A stretch of 64,000 nt of DNA. It comes from Treponema sp. (GTDB taxonomy: Bacteria > Spirochaetota > Spirochaetia > Treponematales > Treponemataceae). Location: assembly GCA_017645785.1 (NCBI GenBank), contig JAGCNW010000039.1:44180-108179 (forward strand), given 5' to 3'. A program made the position numbers and the translations under genes. Position 1 is the first letter of the stretch. The number at the start of each line of letters is the position of its first letter. Under the pieces are notes generated by a model. It did not search any database, was not told the origin of the DNA, and saw nothing but the letters and a program-made list of their open reading frames with translations. Positions 43,079 to 51,811 of the stretch are shown here, one piece after another.

Positions 43079-43931
43079 GGACAAGGCGGCTCGCGGCGGA
43101 CAAGGCTTTGAAGGATATTACTCGGAGATTTTTGGCCGGCGGTGGCCAGCGCTAAAGGAGGCGCTCCTAAAAGAAGGGGAGCCGCTTGCCTTCACTCCGT
43201 TTGAGGGAGGCTCTTCGTATTACCTTGACGCGGCCAGCGTTTTGGCGGCCATAAGCCTTCCGCTTAAAGGCGCCCAAAATGTTTTGGACATGTGCGCGGC
43301 TCCCGGCGGAAAAAGCTTGGTTCTTGCAAGCCGCATGGGCGCGGACGCAAATCTTAGGTGCAACGAGCGCTCCTTTGACCGCTTTCAACGTTTGCGCAAG
43401 GTTGTGGCCGACCATTTGCCCCAAGAAATCCAAGAGCGGATTAAAATTTCATGCGGCGACGGCGCGCTTCTTTGCAAAAAAGAAAATCTTTTGTACGACG
43501 CGATTTTGCTTGACGCGCCCTGTTCTTCCGAGCGCCATGTTTTAAACGACCCAAAATATTTGGCCGACTGGTCCCCGGCGCGGGTAAAGAGCCTTGCGAT
43601 GCAGCAATGGGCGCTTTTGTCGTCTGCCTACAGGCTTTTAAAGGACGGGGGATACTTGCTTTATTCAACGTGCGCCTTGAATCAAAGCGAAAATTCGCAA
43701 GAGGCGGCCCGACTTTTAAAGAAATTTCCCGAAGCCCGCGCCGTGTCCTTGGAAGATGTTTTGGCCTTTCAAGAGACGGGCAAGAAGGAGATTTCGGCCT
43801 TTTTTGATGTGGCGGCGCTGCCAAAATTTGAGGCTCAAGAGCTTGGATTTTCGATTTTGCCGGACGAGCAGTGCGGGGCCGGCCCCATCTATTTTTGCTT
43901 GTTCAAAAAAGGTATGGACAAAATTTCTTGA
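43065..43931 (+). CDS. RsmB/NOP2/Sun-family RNA m5C methyltransferase
   Basis: A 288-residue SAM-dependent enzyme. The SAM-binding motif is VLDMCAAPGGKSLVLA. Motif IV DAPCSSERH and motif VI YSTCALNQSEN supply the two cysteines used for 5-methylcytosine formation. It has no N-terminal NusB-like domain and no PUA domain, so it is shorter than RsmB or RsmF, and the rRNA or tRNA target is open. The start at 43065 follows an AGGAGG about 13 nt upstream, inside the end of the NagZ-like gene. Confidence 0.9.
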   Translation: MAKTKDKAARGGQGFEGYYSEIFGRRWPALKEALLKEGEPLAFTPFEGGSSYYLDAASVLAAISLPLKGAQNVLDMCAAPGGKSLVLASRMGADANLRCNERSFDRFQRLRKVVADHLPQEIQERIKISCGDGALLCKKENLLYDAILLDAPCSSERHVLNDPKYLADWSPARVKSLAMQQWALLSSAYRLLKDGGYLLYSTCALNQSENSQEAARLLKKFPEARAVSLEDVLAFQETGKKEISAFFDVAALPKFEAQELGFSILPDEQCGAGPIYFCLFKKGMDKIS

Positions 43932-43943
43932 ATGATTTATAAT
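43915..43943 (+). promoter_or_regulatory. Promoter of the GAF-GAF-HD-GYP gene
   Basis: TGGACA (43915-43920), 17 bp, TATAAT (43938-43943), 11 nt before the ATG, so the leader is only a few nucleotides. Confidence 0.65.
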
Positions 43944-43954
43944 ATTGGGCGATT

Positions 43955-45733
43955 ATGAACAAGGATGAGTTGAAAAAAGTCAAAAATAGCTTGTCGAGCA
44001 TCAGTGATTTTAATGATTTATTGGATTCTCTTTTGACGCAAACCCGCAAGGCGATTCCTTCCGACGCGGGTTCGATTTACCTTGTAGAAGACAAAAAGCT
44101 CACAATCAAATGCGCGCAAAACGACACTCAGCAAAAAGAGCTTGAAGAAGGAGAGGAGCTTCCTTTTGTTTCTTTCTCTTTTCCGATAACAAAGACATCA
44201 ATCGCAGGCTACTGCGTTCTTTCAAAAGAACCTTTAAACATTAAGGACGCTTACAACATTCCAAAATCAGAGCCGTATAAATTCAATGTCGGAACCGACG
44301 TTGTGACCGGCTACAAAACAGTGTCGTCAATAGCGCTCCCCTTGTTTGTTGCTGGCGACCGCGTCCTTGGCGTTTTGCAGCTTATAAACCGCCTTGACGA
44401 AAACGGCAAAGTGACAACTTTTTCCGAAGACGATTTGGAAATCGCGCAAGACTTGACCTTGAGCATTTCCACCGCTTTGGAAATGGCCGAGGCGGCGGAG
44501 CTTTCAAGCGCGGCCTATCGCGGAAAGCACTTGCAGAGCATTTTTGAAATTGACCAAAAGCTTAACGAAATCCAAGATATCGACGTTTTGCTCGAACGCA
44601 TTCTTACCGAAGCGCGAAAAATCGTCAACGCCGACGCCGGTTCGATTTATGAAGTGCAAGGAAAGAACTTGGCCATCAAGTACGCGCAAAACGACACGCA
44701 AAGCGCCAAGCTCCAGCCCGGCGAAAAGCTTCCCTTCTTGGCTTTTTCGTTCCCGATAACAGAAAAGTCAATTTCGGGCTATGTCGCTTTGACCGGCGAA
44801 TCCTTGAACATTCACGACGCCTATGAAATTCCAAAAGGCGTTCCATATTCCTTTAACCCGGCGTCGGATACCGCCACCGGCTACCATACAAAGTCAATGC
44901 TCACGATTCCGCTGAAGATTGCGGATTCCAGCTTGCTCGGTGTTCTTCAAATCATTAACGCAAAGAACGAAGACGGCGAGTACATAGAATTTGACGAAGA
45001 CGCCGTTCTTTACATAAACCACTTTGCAGCCAACGCCGCCAACGCCTTGGGCCAAGCCAAGAGCCGCCGCGACTTGATCGACGCCATGACCGAGATGGCC
45101 AATATGCGCGATCCCAAAGAAACCGGAATGCACGTAGCGCGCGTTTCAAAATTCTCTGTGGAAATTTACGACCGCTGGGCCTTTAACCACAAGGTTGACG
45201 AAGCCACTCGCGAAAAATTCCGCGACTTTTTGGCCACTGCCAGCAAGTGCCACGACTTTGGAAAGATCGGAATCGAAGACAAAATCCTCAAAAAGCCGGG
45301 ACGCTTTGACGACGACGAGCGCGCGATTATGAACAGCCACACTTGCTTGGGCGCGCTCTTGTTCAAAAACTTCAACTCTCCGCTTTTTGAAATGTGCCAA
45401 AACATCAACTTGCGCCACCACGAATGGTGGGACGGCACGCGCGGCTATCCTGGAAAATTTGATTACACTAAATACGAGCAAGGCAATCCTTTGCCCAAGG
45501 CTGAAGGCCTCAAGGGCGAAGAAATTCCTTTGGAAGCCAGAATCGTTTCTGTCGCCGACGTGTTCGACGCGCTAAGCCACGCGCGCGTTTACAAGCCGGC
45601 GTGGACAATGGACGACGCGGTAAACGAAATCCAAAAATGCTCGGGCACTCAATTTGATCCTGGCGTTGTCGAAGCCTTTATGCAAATAAAGGACCGCTTG
45701 ATCGCCATCAGCAATTCTTACGGAAGCGACTAA
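43955..45733 (+). CDS. Tandem-GAF HD-GYP phosphodiesterase
   Basis: A 592-residue soluble protein. GAF1 (about 20-180) and GAF2 (about 205-365) are close copies of each other, sharing DAGSIY, YAQNDTQ-like, SFPIT and PLNI/SLNI-DAY. The C-terminal HD-GYP domain has CHDFGKIGIEDKIL, HTCLGALLF and HHEWWDGTRGYP (one extra residue before GYP), then ARIVSVADVFDAL. It should hydrolyse cyclic di-GMP, under control of a ligand bound by the GAF domains. It is transcribed alone from a strong promoter. Confidence 0.92.
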   Translation: MNKDELKKVKNSLSSISDFNDLLDSLLTQTRKAIPSDAGSIYLVEDKKLTIKCAQNDTQQKELEEGEELPFVSFSFPITKTSIAGYCVLSKEPLNIKDAYNIPKSEPYKFNVGTDVVTGYKTVSSIALPLFVAGDRVLGVLQLINRLDENGKVTTFSEDDLEIAQDLTLSISTALEMAEAAELSSAAYRGKHLQSIFEIDQKLNEIQDIDVLLERILTEARKIVNADAGSIYEVQGKNLAIKYAQNDTQSAKLQPGEKLPFLAFSFPITEKSISGYVALTGESLNIHDAYEIPKGVPYSFNPASDTATGYHTKSMLTIPLKIADSSLLGVLQIINAKNEDGEYIEFDEDAVLYINHFAANAANALGQAKSRRDLIDAMTEMANMRDPKETGMHVARVSKFSVEIYDRWAFNHKVDEATREKFRDFLATASKCHDFGKIGIEDKILKKPGRFDDDERAIMNSHTCLGALLFKNFNSPLFEMCQNINLRHHEWWDGTRGYPGKFDYTKYEQGNPLPKAEGLKGEEIPLEARIVSVADVFDALSHARVYKPAWTMDDAVNEIQKCSGTQFDPGVVEAFMQIKDRLIAISNSYGSD

Positions 45734-45764
45734 GCGCGCGTGGCGTTTTTGGCCTTGCGTGATT

Positions 45765-46232
45765 TTAATTTAAGATTTTTTGGATTTCTGTGTTGAACGT
45801 TTCGGCAAAAAGCTCAAATTCTTTTTGGCCGTAAGTGTCCCGCTTTTTTGTTCCCAATCCCAGCTGGCTCATTTGCATGTTAAGTTCCCGCTCCTTTAGG
45901 GCGCGCTCGATGTTCTTTTTGTCAAAGATTTTTCCAAGGTCGTTGAGGACGCGGATGTTTTTTTGCAAAAGCGCGGCGGCTAGGGGAATGTCGCGGGTTA
46001 TTGCCAAGTCGCCCTCTTTTGCGTTTTGCAAAATCCAATTGTCGGCGGCTTGTTCTTCTTTTGGGCAGACAATCATTTTAAAGTTCGCGGGCGCGGGGGC
46101 CTTGTCGTCGGCCTTTATTTCTTTGTTGGCGACAAAATACAGTTCAAAAGGATTTTTTTTTGCCCGCGCCAAAAGGTATTTGCGGACTCTTTGCGGACAT
46201 GAATCCGCGTCGACTAAAATGCGGGCGGCCAT
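45765..46232 (-). CDS. YaiI/YqxD-family (DUF188) protein
   Basis: A 155-residue protein of a widespread family related to PIN/NYN nucleases. ILVDADSCPQRVRKYLLARA holds the conserved acidic residues; AADNWILQNAKEGDLAITRDIPLA is the second acidic motif. Function is unproven. Its ATG overlaps the zapA stop (TGATG), so it is co-transcribed with the ribosomal-protein/zapA unit. Confidence 0.9.
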   Translation of the reverse strand: MAARILVDADSCPQRVRKYLLARAKKNPFELYFVANKEIKADDKAPAPANFKMIVCPKEEQAADNWILQNAKEGDLAITRDIPLAAALLQKNIRVLNDLGKIFDKKNIERALKERELNMQMSQLGLGTKKRDTYGQKEFELFAETFNTEIQKILN

Positions 46233-46549
46233 CAGCTGAGCGCCCTGTCGATTTTTTCTATCATGCTTTTTGTAAGGCGGTCGGCTTCAAGCTCTTCCAA
46301 AGAGTCCGCGCCGTTTTTGTCGCGGGCGTCTTTGGCTTTCATCGCCTTTTGCTTTTCTTTGTAAAGCTCGTCGGCAATCAAGATTCCTGCCAAGACCGCT
46401 GTTTGCTTTTGGTCTCGGATTCCGTCGTTTTTTTGTATTTCATCGCAAACGTTTTTGTAGTAGTCGCGAATTTTTTCAAGGTAGGGGAGGTCTTCTTCGG
46501 CTTTAAGAACGAACGATGTTCCTAAAATGTTTATTTGAATTACTGCCAT
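46232..46549 (-). CDS. zapA: Cell division protein ZapA
   Basis: A 105-residue FtsZ-ring stabiliser. INILGTSFVLKAEEDLPYLEKIRDYYKNVCDEI is the ZapA N-terminal domain, followed by a coiled-coil helix (IADELYKEKQKAMKAKDARD). It lies 12 bp after a coiled-coil protein gene that may be its partner. Confidence 0.92.
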   Translation of the reverse strand: MAVIQINILGTSFVLKAEEDLPYLEKIRDYYKNVCDEIQKNDGIRDQKQTAVLAGILIADELYKEKQKAMKAKDARDKNGADSLEELEADRLTKSMIEKIDRALS

Positions 46550-46561
46550 CAGAGTTAATGG

Positions 46562-47146
46562 TTAAAAGATGTCGGGAACGCTTTCTTCCTGAATTTCAAA
46601 GGAATCGTCGTTGAACAAGCCATCGACGAGCTCTTGTTCCGCTGTTTGGTCCGCTTGCGGCTCTTGAACTTGAGTCGCTTCTTGCGCTGGGGCCGCTTGT
46701 GTTGTTTGCGGAGCGGTTTGCGCCGCGGGCGTTTGCGCGATCGCGCTGGTTTGTGTCACCGGTTCCGCATGGGCGGGCTCGGCGTTTTGCGCCGTCTGCT
46801 CGGGCTCCGGCTTTTGCTCCGCGTTTGTTTGGGCATTTGTTTGCGGAGCGGCCGCTTGGACTTGCGGCTGCGCGTTTGCTTTGGGAGCGGCAAGCGGGGC
46901 TTGGCTTCCGTCAAGCAAGGCGTTTTCAACCGCGTCCAAGCGGTTCAAGGCGCCGAGGATTCCGTCTTCAATCTTTTTTTCGTCAGCGCTAAAGCGTGAA
47001 AGCAACTCCGATTTTTCAGAAAGCGCTTTTGTGAGCTCTGAACGCTCGGCGCGCAGAGCATCGTTTTCTGATTTTAGCTGTTCGATTTTTTGAACAGCGC
47101 TTTCAACTTTTTGCTGCAAAAGGCGGATTGTGTCAACGGAAATCAT
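46562..47146 (-). CDS. Coiled-coil protein with Ala/Gln/Pro-rich linker, possible division protein
   Basis: A 194-residue protein. Residues 1-65 form a leucine-zipper-like coiled coil (TIRLLQQKVESAVQKIEQLKS...), similar in style to ZapB. Residues about 85-170 are a disordered linker of Ala, Gln, Pro, Thr and Glu. The last 20 residues are acidic with spaced aromatic residues (DGLFNDDSFEIQEESVPDIF), like a docking peptide. Placed directly before zapA, a ZapB-like or FtsZ-linked role is likely but unproven. No signal peptide. Confidence 0.72.
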   Translation of the reverse strand: MISVDTIRLLQQKVESAVQKIEQLKSENDALRAERSELTKALSEKSELLSRFSADEKKIEDGILGALNRLDAVENALLDGSQAPLAAPKANAQPQVQAAAPQTNAQTNAEQKPEPEQTAQNAEPAHAEPVTQTSAIAQTPAAQTAPQTTQAAPAQEATQVQEPQADQTAEQELVDGLFNDDSFEIQEESVPDIF

Positions 47147-47158
47147 CGGCTTCCTCTT

Positions 47159-47515
47159 TTAGGCCAAAGCCTTTTTGGCGGCTTCGATAACGGCCTTGAA
47201 CGCTTTAGGATCTTCGATGGCCATGTTTGACAAGGCCTTGCGGTTGATCGCGATTCCAGCCTTTGTGAGACCGTCGATAAAGCGTGAGTATGACAATCCC
47301 TCGTCGCGAACGGCCGCGTTGATACGGGCAATCCACAATGAGCGATACTCGCCTTTTTTGTCCTTGCGGCCAGTGTAAGCGTGGTCGAGCGCTTTTGTCA
47401 CCGCGTCTTTGGCGGCCTTAAAGTTTGTTCCTCTGCGGCCTTTGAAGCCCTTGGCCAACTTTAAGATTTTCTTGCGCCTGTCGGCTCTTCTTGTTCCGTC
47501 TACTGCTCTTGACAT
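47159..47515 (-). CDS. rplT: 50S ribosomal protein L20
   Basis: A 118-residue L20: [28 protein letters not shown] to [26 protein letters not shown]. It binds 23S rRNA early in 50S assembly and represses its own operon in several bacteria. Third gene of infC-rpmI-rplT. Confidence 0.98.
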   Translation of the reverse strand: MSRAVDGTRRADRRKKILKLAKGFKGRRGTNFKAAKDAVTKALDHAYTGRKDKKGEYRSLWIARINAAVRDEGLSYSRFIDGLTKAGIAINRKALSNMAIEDPKAFKAVIEAAKKALA

Positions 47516-47527
47516 ATTACGCTCCTA

Positions 47528-47728
47528 TTAACCGTAGGGAAGCATCTGCTTCCTGACCTTTGCGGCCTCTGATTCGGCGAGAATACCTTCTTTGCGAAGC
47601 TGTCTCTTTCTCTTGGGTGAACGCTTGGTCAAAATATGGCGCAAGTTCATCTTCTTGTACTTTACCTTTCCTGTTCCGGTAAGCGAAAAGCGCTTTGAAG
47701 CGGATTTCTTTGTCTTCATCTTTGGCAT
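47528..47728 (-). CDS. rpmI: 50S ribosomal protein L35
   Basis: A 66-residue L35: [26 protein letters not shown] to [16 protein letters not shown]. The ATG at 47728 is used rather than a TTG two codons upstream; AAAGAGGT lies just before. Confidence 0.98.
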   Translation of the reverse strand: MPKMKTKKSASKRFSLTGTGKVKYKKMNLRHILTKRSPKRKRQLRKEGILAESEAAKVRKQMLPYG

Positions 47729-47741
47729 AGCCAATACCTCT

Positions 47742-48266
47742 TTAATTTTTGGCTTTTGATGATATTGTCATCGACATGAACTTGCCTTCCATAGCGGCCG
47801 GCTTTTCGATGACATACGCCGAGGTAAGCCTTTTTAGAACCTCTTCAAGAACTCCAAAACCCAAGTCGGTGTGGGCAAGTTCGCGTCCGCGGAATCGGAT
47901 CGTTACTTTTACCTTGTTGCCTTCTTCTAGGAACTCTTGTACATGCTTAGCTTTCGTGTCAAGATCGCCCGGTCCAATTTTGGGCTGCATCCTGATCTCT
48001 TTTAGTTTTAATACCTTTTGCTTTTTCTTGGAGTCACGGAGTTTTTTCTCCTGTTCAAAGCGGTATTTTCCGAAATCGAGTATTTTGCATACAGGCGGAT
48101 TCGCTGTTGGCGCAACTTCAACAAGGTCGAGATCCCGATCTTTAGCCATTTTGAGCGCTTCCATTGTGGGAACGATTCCCATCTGGTTGCCCTCATCATC
48201 TATAAGCCGTACTTCCCTAACGCGAATTCGTTCATTAATTCGCGGTCCCTTATTAGTGTCTGCCAA
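47742..48266 (-). CDS. infC: Translation initiation factor IF-3
   Basis: A 175-residue IF-3. The N-domain has [21 protein letters not shown] and the conserved [25 protein letters not shown]; the C-domain has [20 protein letters not shown]. The best start is TTG at 48264-48266, because GAGGAGG sits 4 nt upstream. A GTG nine codons earlier (48293) has no ribosome binding site. Non-AUG starts on infC are known from E. coli (AUU), where they serve autoregulation. A GTGTT/AACAC hairpin lies just before the Shine-Dalgarno. Heads the infC-rpmI-rplT unit. Confidence 0.93.
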   Translation of the reverse strand: MADTNKGPRINERIRVREVRLIDDEGNQMGIVPTMEALKMAKDRDLDLVEVAPTANPPVCKILDFGKYRFEQEKKLRDSKKKQKVLKLKEIRMQPKIGPGDLDTKAKHVQEFLEEGNKVKVTIRFRGRELAHTDLGFGVLEEVLKRLTSAYVIEKPAAMEGKFMSMTISSKAKN

Positions 48267-48317
48267 CTGGCCTCCTCGTGTTACAAAAAACACACATGTA
48301 AATTAAGCGTAAATTCG

Positions 48318-48347
48318 ATTATATCAGAAAAAGCGTCATTTAGTCTA
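48318..48347 (-). promoter_or_regulatory. infC operon promoter
   Basis: On the minus strand TAGACT (48342-48347), 18 bp, TATAAT (48318-48323), giving a leader of about 45 nt. Confidence 0.55.
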
Positions 48348-48468
48348 GTGGTAACAATAAAATAGTGGATGAAAAAAAAGCGTAGCGGAAAGGCAAGCGA
48401 CGATTGGAAGCCGCCGCCCTCGCGCTTTTTTCCTTGATTTTTTATTCTTTTTGCTATATTCTTTTTCT

Positions 48469-49113
48469 ATGTATTTATTTATATTGCTTTTGTTCCCCCT
48501 TAGCTTTGCTATTTGGATTTGCTCAAAAAAATGTTCAAGGGCTCCTTTTTATTTTAACGCTTTTATGGGCCTTCTCTTGGCGGCCATTTTTTGCGCCTAC
48601 AAGTATTTCTTTTCTCCATATTACTTTTTGACGCCCGACTCCTTTTTCCGCAATTTTATCCATATTTTCTTGGAAGAAATTCTCATGCCTTTGGCCGTTT
48701 TGACCGCCGCCTTTTTGTTCATTTACAAAAAGGACAAGATCGCCAGCCGAATCCTGAACATTTTTCCATTTTATATGGGCTTTTACGCCGTTTACATGCC
48801 TTTTAGGGTCTTGAGCGGGGAGCCGCCTTATCCGGCCTTCGCGCTTTTTGTAAAGCCGGCGATGTTCTTGTTCATGATTTTGGTCTTGAATTGCAGGCAA
48901 AAGGTTTTGTTCGTTCCGGCGCAAAGGGCCTTGCTTGGCGCCAAAGAGGCGGCCATTTATTGGGCTTCTTTTGTCGTTGACCTTATTATGCCAGCCGCGG
49001 TCGAAGCCTTGTGGATTTTGGGAATGAAGCCGCCCCTTACGATTTTGTTCCTTTTGCTTTACGCTGCCGGAGCCTATTTTTGTTTGGCCAAAGAGGCCGC
49101 CAAAAAAGATTAA
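48469..49113 (+). CDS. Multi-pass membrane protein, unrecognised
   Basis: A 214-residue protein with about six hydrophobic helices (YLFILLLFPLSFAIWI, AFMGLLLAAIFCAY, MPLAVLTAAFLFIY, MFLFMILVLNC, PPLTILFLLLYAAGAYF). No family motif recognised. The ATG at 48469 lies 8 nt after TATATT (48455-48460), so leaderless expression is likely. Followed 30 bp later by a beta-barrel gene. Confidence 0.72.
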   Translation: MYLFILLLFPLSFAIWICSKKCSRAPFYFNAFMGLLLAAIFCAYKYFFSPYYFLTPDSFFRNFIHIFLEEILMPLAVLTAAFLFIYKKDKIASRILNIFPFYMGFYAVYMPFRVLSGEPPYPAFALFVKPAMFLFMILVLNCRQKVLFVPAQRALLGAKEAAIYWASFVVDLIMPAAVEALWILGMKPPLTILFLLLYAAGAYFCLAKEAAKKD

Positions 49114-49143
49114 AAGACTGAAAAAAATATAAAAGGAGTTCTA

Positions 49144-49809
49144 ATGACAACCACGAAGAAAATTCTTTTGGCGGCGGCCGCCGTCATTTTTGGCGCCCTT
49201 GCTTTTGGAGAGGGCTGGAGCCATTCCGTGGGCTTGTCTTTGACCCCCGCTTATTATTCTGTAAAAATAAAGGGCGAGGGCGACAGAGCCGCCTTTGTTC
49301 CCCAGCTTTCCGCCCGCTATTTTGGAGAGATGGACAACGGCTTTTGCCTTACGGGAACTGTCGGCGCGGGCTTGGTTGTAAGCAAGGACTTTAAGTTGGA
49401 AAACGAAGACAATGTTTCCACCGGCCCTTCGTTTGGACTTTCCGCCGGCGCCGGCTACGCCTTCCATTTTGGAGAGCGTTGGACCTTGGCCGTTCTTGGC
49501 TCCCTTTCGTTTGACTGGATGCAAATCAGCAAGAAGAAGGTGATTTCGGCCATGACTTCTTTCGGAAGAACCACTACAAGCTGGACTCAAAAAGAAAACT
49601 TGTTCCTTTTTGGAATCGGAGCTGAGGCCTTGGGACTCTTTAGGCTTACAGACCACATTTCCTTGTGGGCCTCTCTTGCCGTAAGATACTTTGACGCGGG
49701 AACTTTAAAAAGAAACGGCGACAACCAAGGAAAGAGCTACGAGTCTTCCTTGGAAGCCAGAGGAAATGTTTGCTTTACGCCGTCAATCGGCGCGGCTTGG
49801 ACTTTCTAA
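49144..49809 (+). CDS. Predicted outer-membrane beta-barrel protein
   Basis: A 221-residue protein with a signal peptide (cleavage near ALAFGEG, residue about 20). It has about eight to ten amphipathic strands of the small-OMP kind (SHSVGLSLTPAYYSVKIKG, CLTGTVGAGLVVSKDF, FGLSAGAGYAFHFGERW, ISLWASLAVRYFDAG), ending in SIGAAWTF with a terminal Phe typical for barrel assembly. Strong AAAGGAGTT ribosome binding site. Probably co-transcribed with the membrane gene before and the lipoprotein after it (12 bp gap). Confidence 0.72.
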   Translation: MTTTKKILLAAAAVIFGALAFGEGWSHSVGLSLTPAYYSVKIKGEGDRAAFVPQLSARYFGEMDNGFCLTGTVGAGLVVSKDFKLENEDNVSTGPSFGLSAGAGYAFHFGERWTLAVLGSLSFDWMQISKKKVISAMTSFGRTTTSWTQKENLFLFGIGAEALGLFRLTDHISLWASLAVRYFDAGTLKRNGDNQGKSYESSLEARGNVCFTPSIGAAWTF

Positions 49810-49821
49810 AGGAGCGCATAA

Positions 49822-51723
49822 ATGAAATTTATTTTTGCTAAAAAAACATTTTATGCCGCGCTCGCCTTGTCTTTGGCGCTGGCGCTCTTTTCGTGCGAAA
49901 ACAACGTTTCGTCGGTTGACTCTACCGGCACTGGCTCGTCCATCGGCATAGGAGGCTACTTTTTCCCGGACGCGACTCATGTTGTCGGAACCAAGAATTC
50001 CTATGTATATGGATGGAACGGCAAAGCTTCCGGCCAGGCGGTTGGAATGGTAAAAACCGTCTACCTTAACGGTTGGGAAGACGTTCCGTTTTTGTCGTTG
50101 CAAGACGCCGGCTTAATCCTCTCTATGTTCAATGACAGGGGCTGCTCTGTCGGCTATGATTCCAGCCGAGGGGCGTACACGTACAAGTATTCCAGCGGCT
50201 CGGCCGCGGCTTCTTGGCCAAGCGAATGGAACAACGACGTAATGTACTTTGACCCCAAAAACCAAACTGTTTGGAGCGATGAATTTGTCCGCATGATAAG
50301 TCCGATGGACCAAGTGAACAACGGTTTTGGCGGCGATTCAGTTGAAGCTAATCAAACAGCCGACGAATACGCTCCTAGAATCGTTTTTTCATCTGCGACC
50401 GACCAAATAAAGGCGAAGGAGCGGACTACGATTGACTTGGGCCGCTACGGACTCAAGATGTTTGTCATTGACGAAAAGCTTTACATTCCTTTCCAAGCGC
50501 TTTCCCCCGTTTTTTTGGAAATTGTGAACATAGTCTTTAACGGAACGGACTACTATATAAACCTTGATCCCGACAATGACGCGGATACCCAGCATAAGGC
50601 CTTTGAGTCCGGCCGCTCGCCAAGCCCGATTCGCAGCCGTCTTAAGGCGGAATACAATTACCGCGCTGTGTGCCTTTGTTTTGACACGAATTATTGCCTA
50701 AAGGACAAGCGCGCGATAATAGGCAAGGACAACATAAATCTTTTTAACGACAGCATTTTTGCGGCCGGCCTTGGCTTTGACTTGCTTTCCACAGACACAG
50801 AGACTTACGACAAGGCTTTTGTCCGCTTTTTGATGGGCTACATTGACGACGGCCACACATTTTATCAGGCGCCTTCCATTTATCAGTCCATGGGCTCTGT
50901 AAATTCTTACAAGCGTTATGTTGGGGCTATTCTGGGCCCCAGATACAAAAAACTTGACCAAACCAGCGCCGAGATGAAAAAACGCCGCGCGGCTGCCGGC
51001 GGCCTCGGCTCCGATCCCAACGACGACAGTTACGGCGGAAATGCGGATTGGTGGTATATTGACAATGGAACGGACAAGCTGGGAATTTTGGTCTTTGACA
51101 CGTTTGAGACGCCCCAAGGCTTTAGCCCGTACAAATTCTTTACCGACGCTTTTAACGGCTTAAAGGCCGAACATCCTGGGATTAAAAATATTGTGATAGA
51201 CATTTCTTGCAACGGCGGCGGCCTAATAGCGCAATGCCTGGCCGCTTTGAACTTTTTGGACGACAGTGTTTACTTGCCGCAAAAAAACCATTTGGACAAT
51301 TCCATCACAAGGCATAGGTATGTGATTACGGACGCCGCCGGCAATTCCCTCAAGCAAGTTAGCGCGGACGGTTCCCCATTCCATTTTTACGTCTTGACCA
51401 GCGGCTTTTCGTTCTCTTGCGGAAATCTGTTTCCGGCGGTTTGCAAGCATCAGCTTGACATCCCGATTGTCGGCCAACAAAGCGGGGGAGGCGGCGGCGT
51501 TGTCAAGAGCACTCAAACCACCGACGGAGCCGTGTTCAGAACTTCGGCTTCGCGCGAAATGTGCGCCATTGACAAGAGCGGGAACTATGTTAGCATAGAC
51601 AGCGGCGTTCCGGTTGACTTGCCGATTCCATACGAGGCATTTTACGGCGACTCCACCGGCAGCGGCACTGTGTATTGGGACCTTTACCAGCGCTTAAAGG
51701 CCGCTTACCCCGGCAATTTTTAA
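49822..51723 (+). CDS. Lipoprotein with S41-type (tail-specific) peptidase domain
   Basis: A 633-residue lipoprotein (lipobox ALFSC, Cys 25). The N-terminal half is beta-rich and unassigned. From about residue 410 it resembles S41 peptidases: LGILVFDTFETPQGF, IKNIVIDISCNGGG, FYVLTSGFSFSCGNLFPAVCK (the nucleophile Ser region) and IPIVGQQSGGGGGVV. No PDZ domain is obvious, and the middle segment with KDKRAIIGKDNINLF replaces it. Probably processes or binds peptides in the periplasm or on the surface. Terminator follows at 51743. Confidence 0.8.
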   Translation: MKFIFAKKTFYAALALSLALALFSCENNVSSVDSTGTGSSIGIGGYFFPDATHVVGTKNSYVYGWNGKASGQAVGMVKTVYLNGWEDVPFLSLQDAGLILSMFNDRGCSVGYDSSRGAYTYKYSSGSAAASWPSEWNNDVMYFDPKNQTVWSDEFVRMISPMDQVNNGFGGDSVEANQTADEYAPRIVFSSATDQIKAKERTTIDLGRYGLKMFVIDEKLYIPFQALSPVFLEIVNIVFNGTDYYINLDPDNDADTQHKAFESGRSPSPIRSRLKAEYNYRAVCLCFDTNYCLKDKRAIIGKDNINLFNDSIFAAGLGFDLLSTDTETYDKAFVRFLMGYIDDGHTFYQAPSIYQSMGSVNSYKRYVGAILGPRYKKLDQTSAEMKKRRAAAGGLGSDPNDDSYGGNADWWYIDNGTDKLGILVFDTFETPQGFSPYKFFTDAFNGLKAEHPGIKNIVIDISCNGGGLIAQCLAALNFLDDSVYLPQKNHLDNSITRHRYVITDAAGNSLKQVSADGSPFHFYVLTSGFSFSCGNLFPAVCKHQLDIPIVGQQSGGGGGVVKSTQTTDGAVFRTSASREMCAIDKSGNYVSIDSGVPVDLPIPYEAFYGDSTGSGTVYWDLYQRLKAAYPGNF

Positions 51724-51742
51724 TCGATAAAGCCTAAAATCG

Positions 51743-51774
51743 GCCCCGCGAAAGCCTTTCGCGGGGCTTTTTTT
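51743..51774 (+). terminator. Terminator after the S41-type lipoprotein
   Basis: GCCCCGCGA/TCGCGGGGC stem followed by seven T. Confidence 0.95.
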
Positions 51775-51777
51775 CTA

Positions 51778-51804
51778 TAAACTTTTCCTCTAAAAAACCG
51801 ACAA
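51778..51804 (+). promoter_or_regulatory. Sigma28-like promoter of flgB
   Basis: TAAA (51778-51781), 15 bp, ACCGACAA (51797-51804), 10 of 12 matches to the FliA consensus. The predicted start falls at about the flgB ATG (51812), so flgB would be leaderless. Confidence 0.5.
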
Positions 51805-51811
51805 ATATAGT

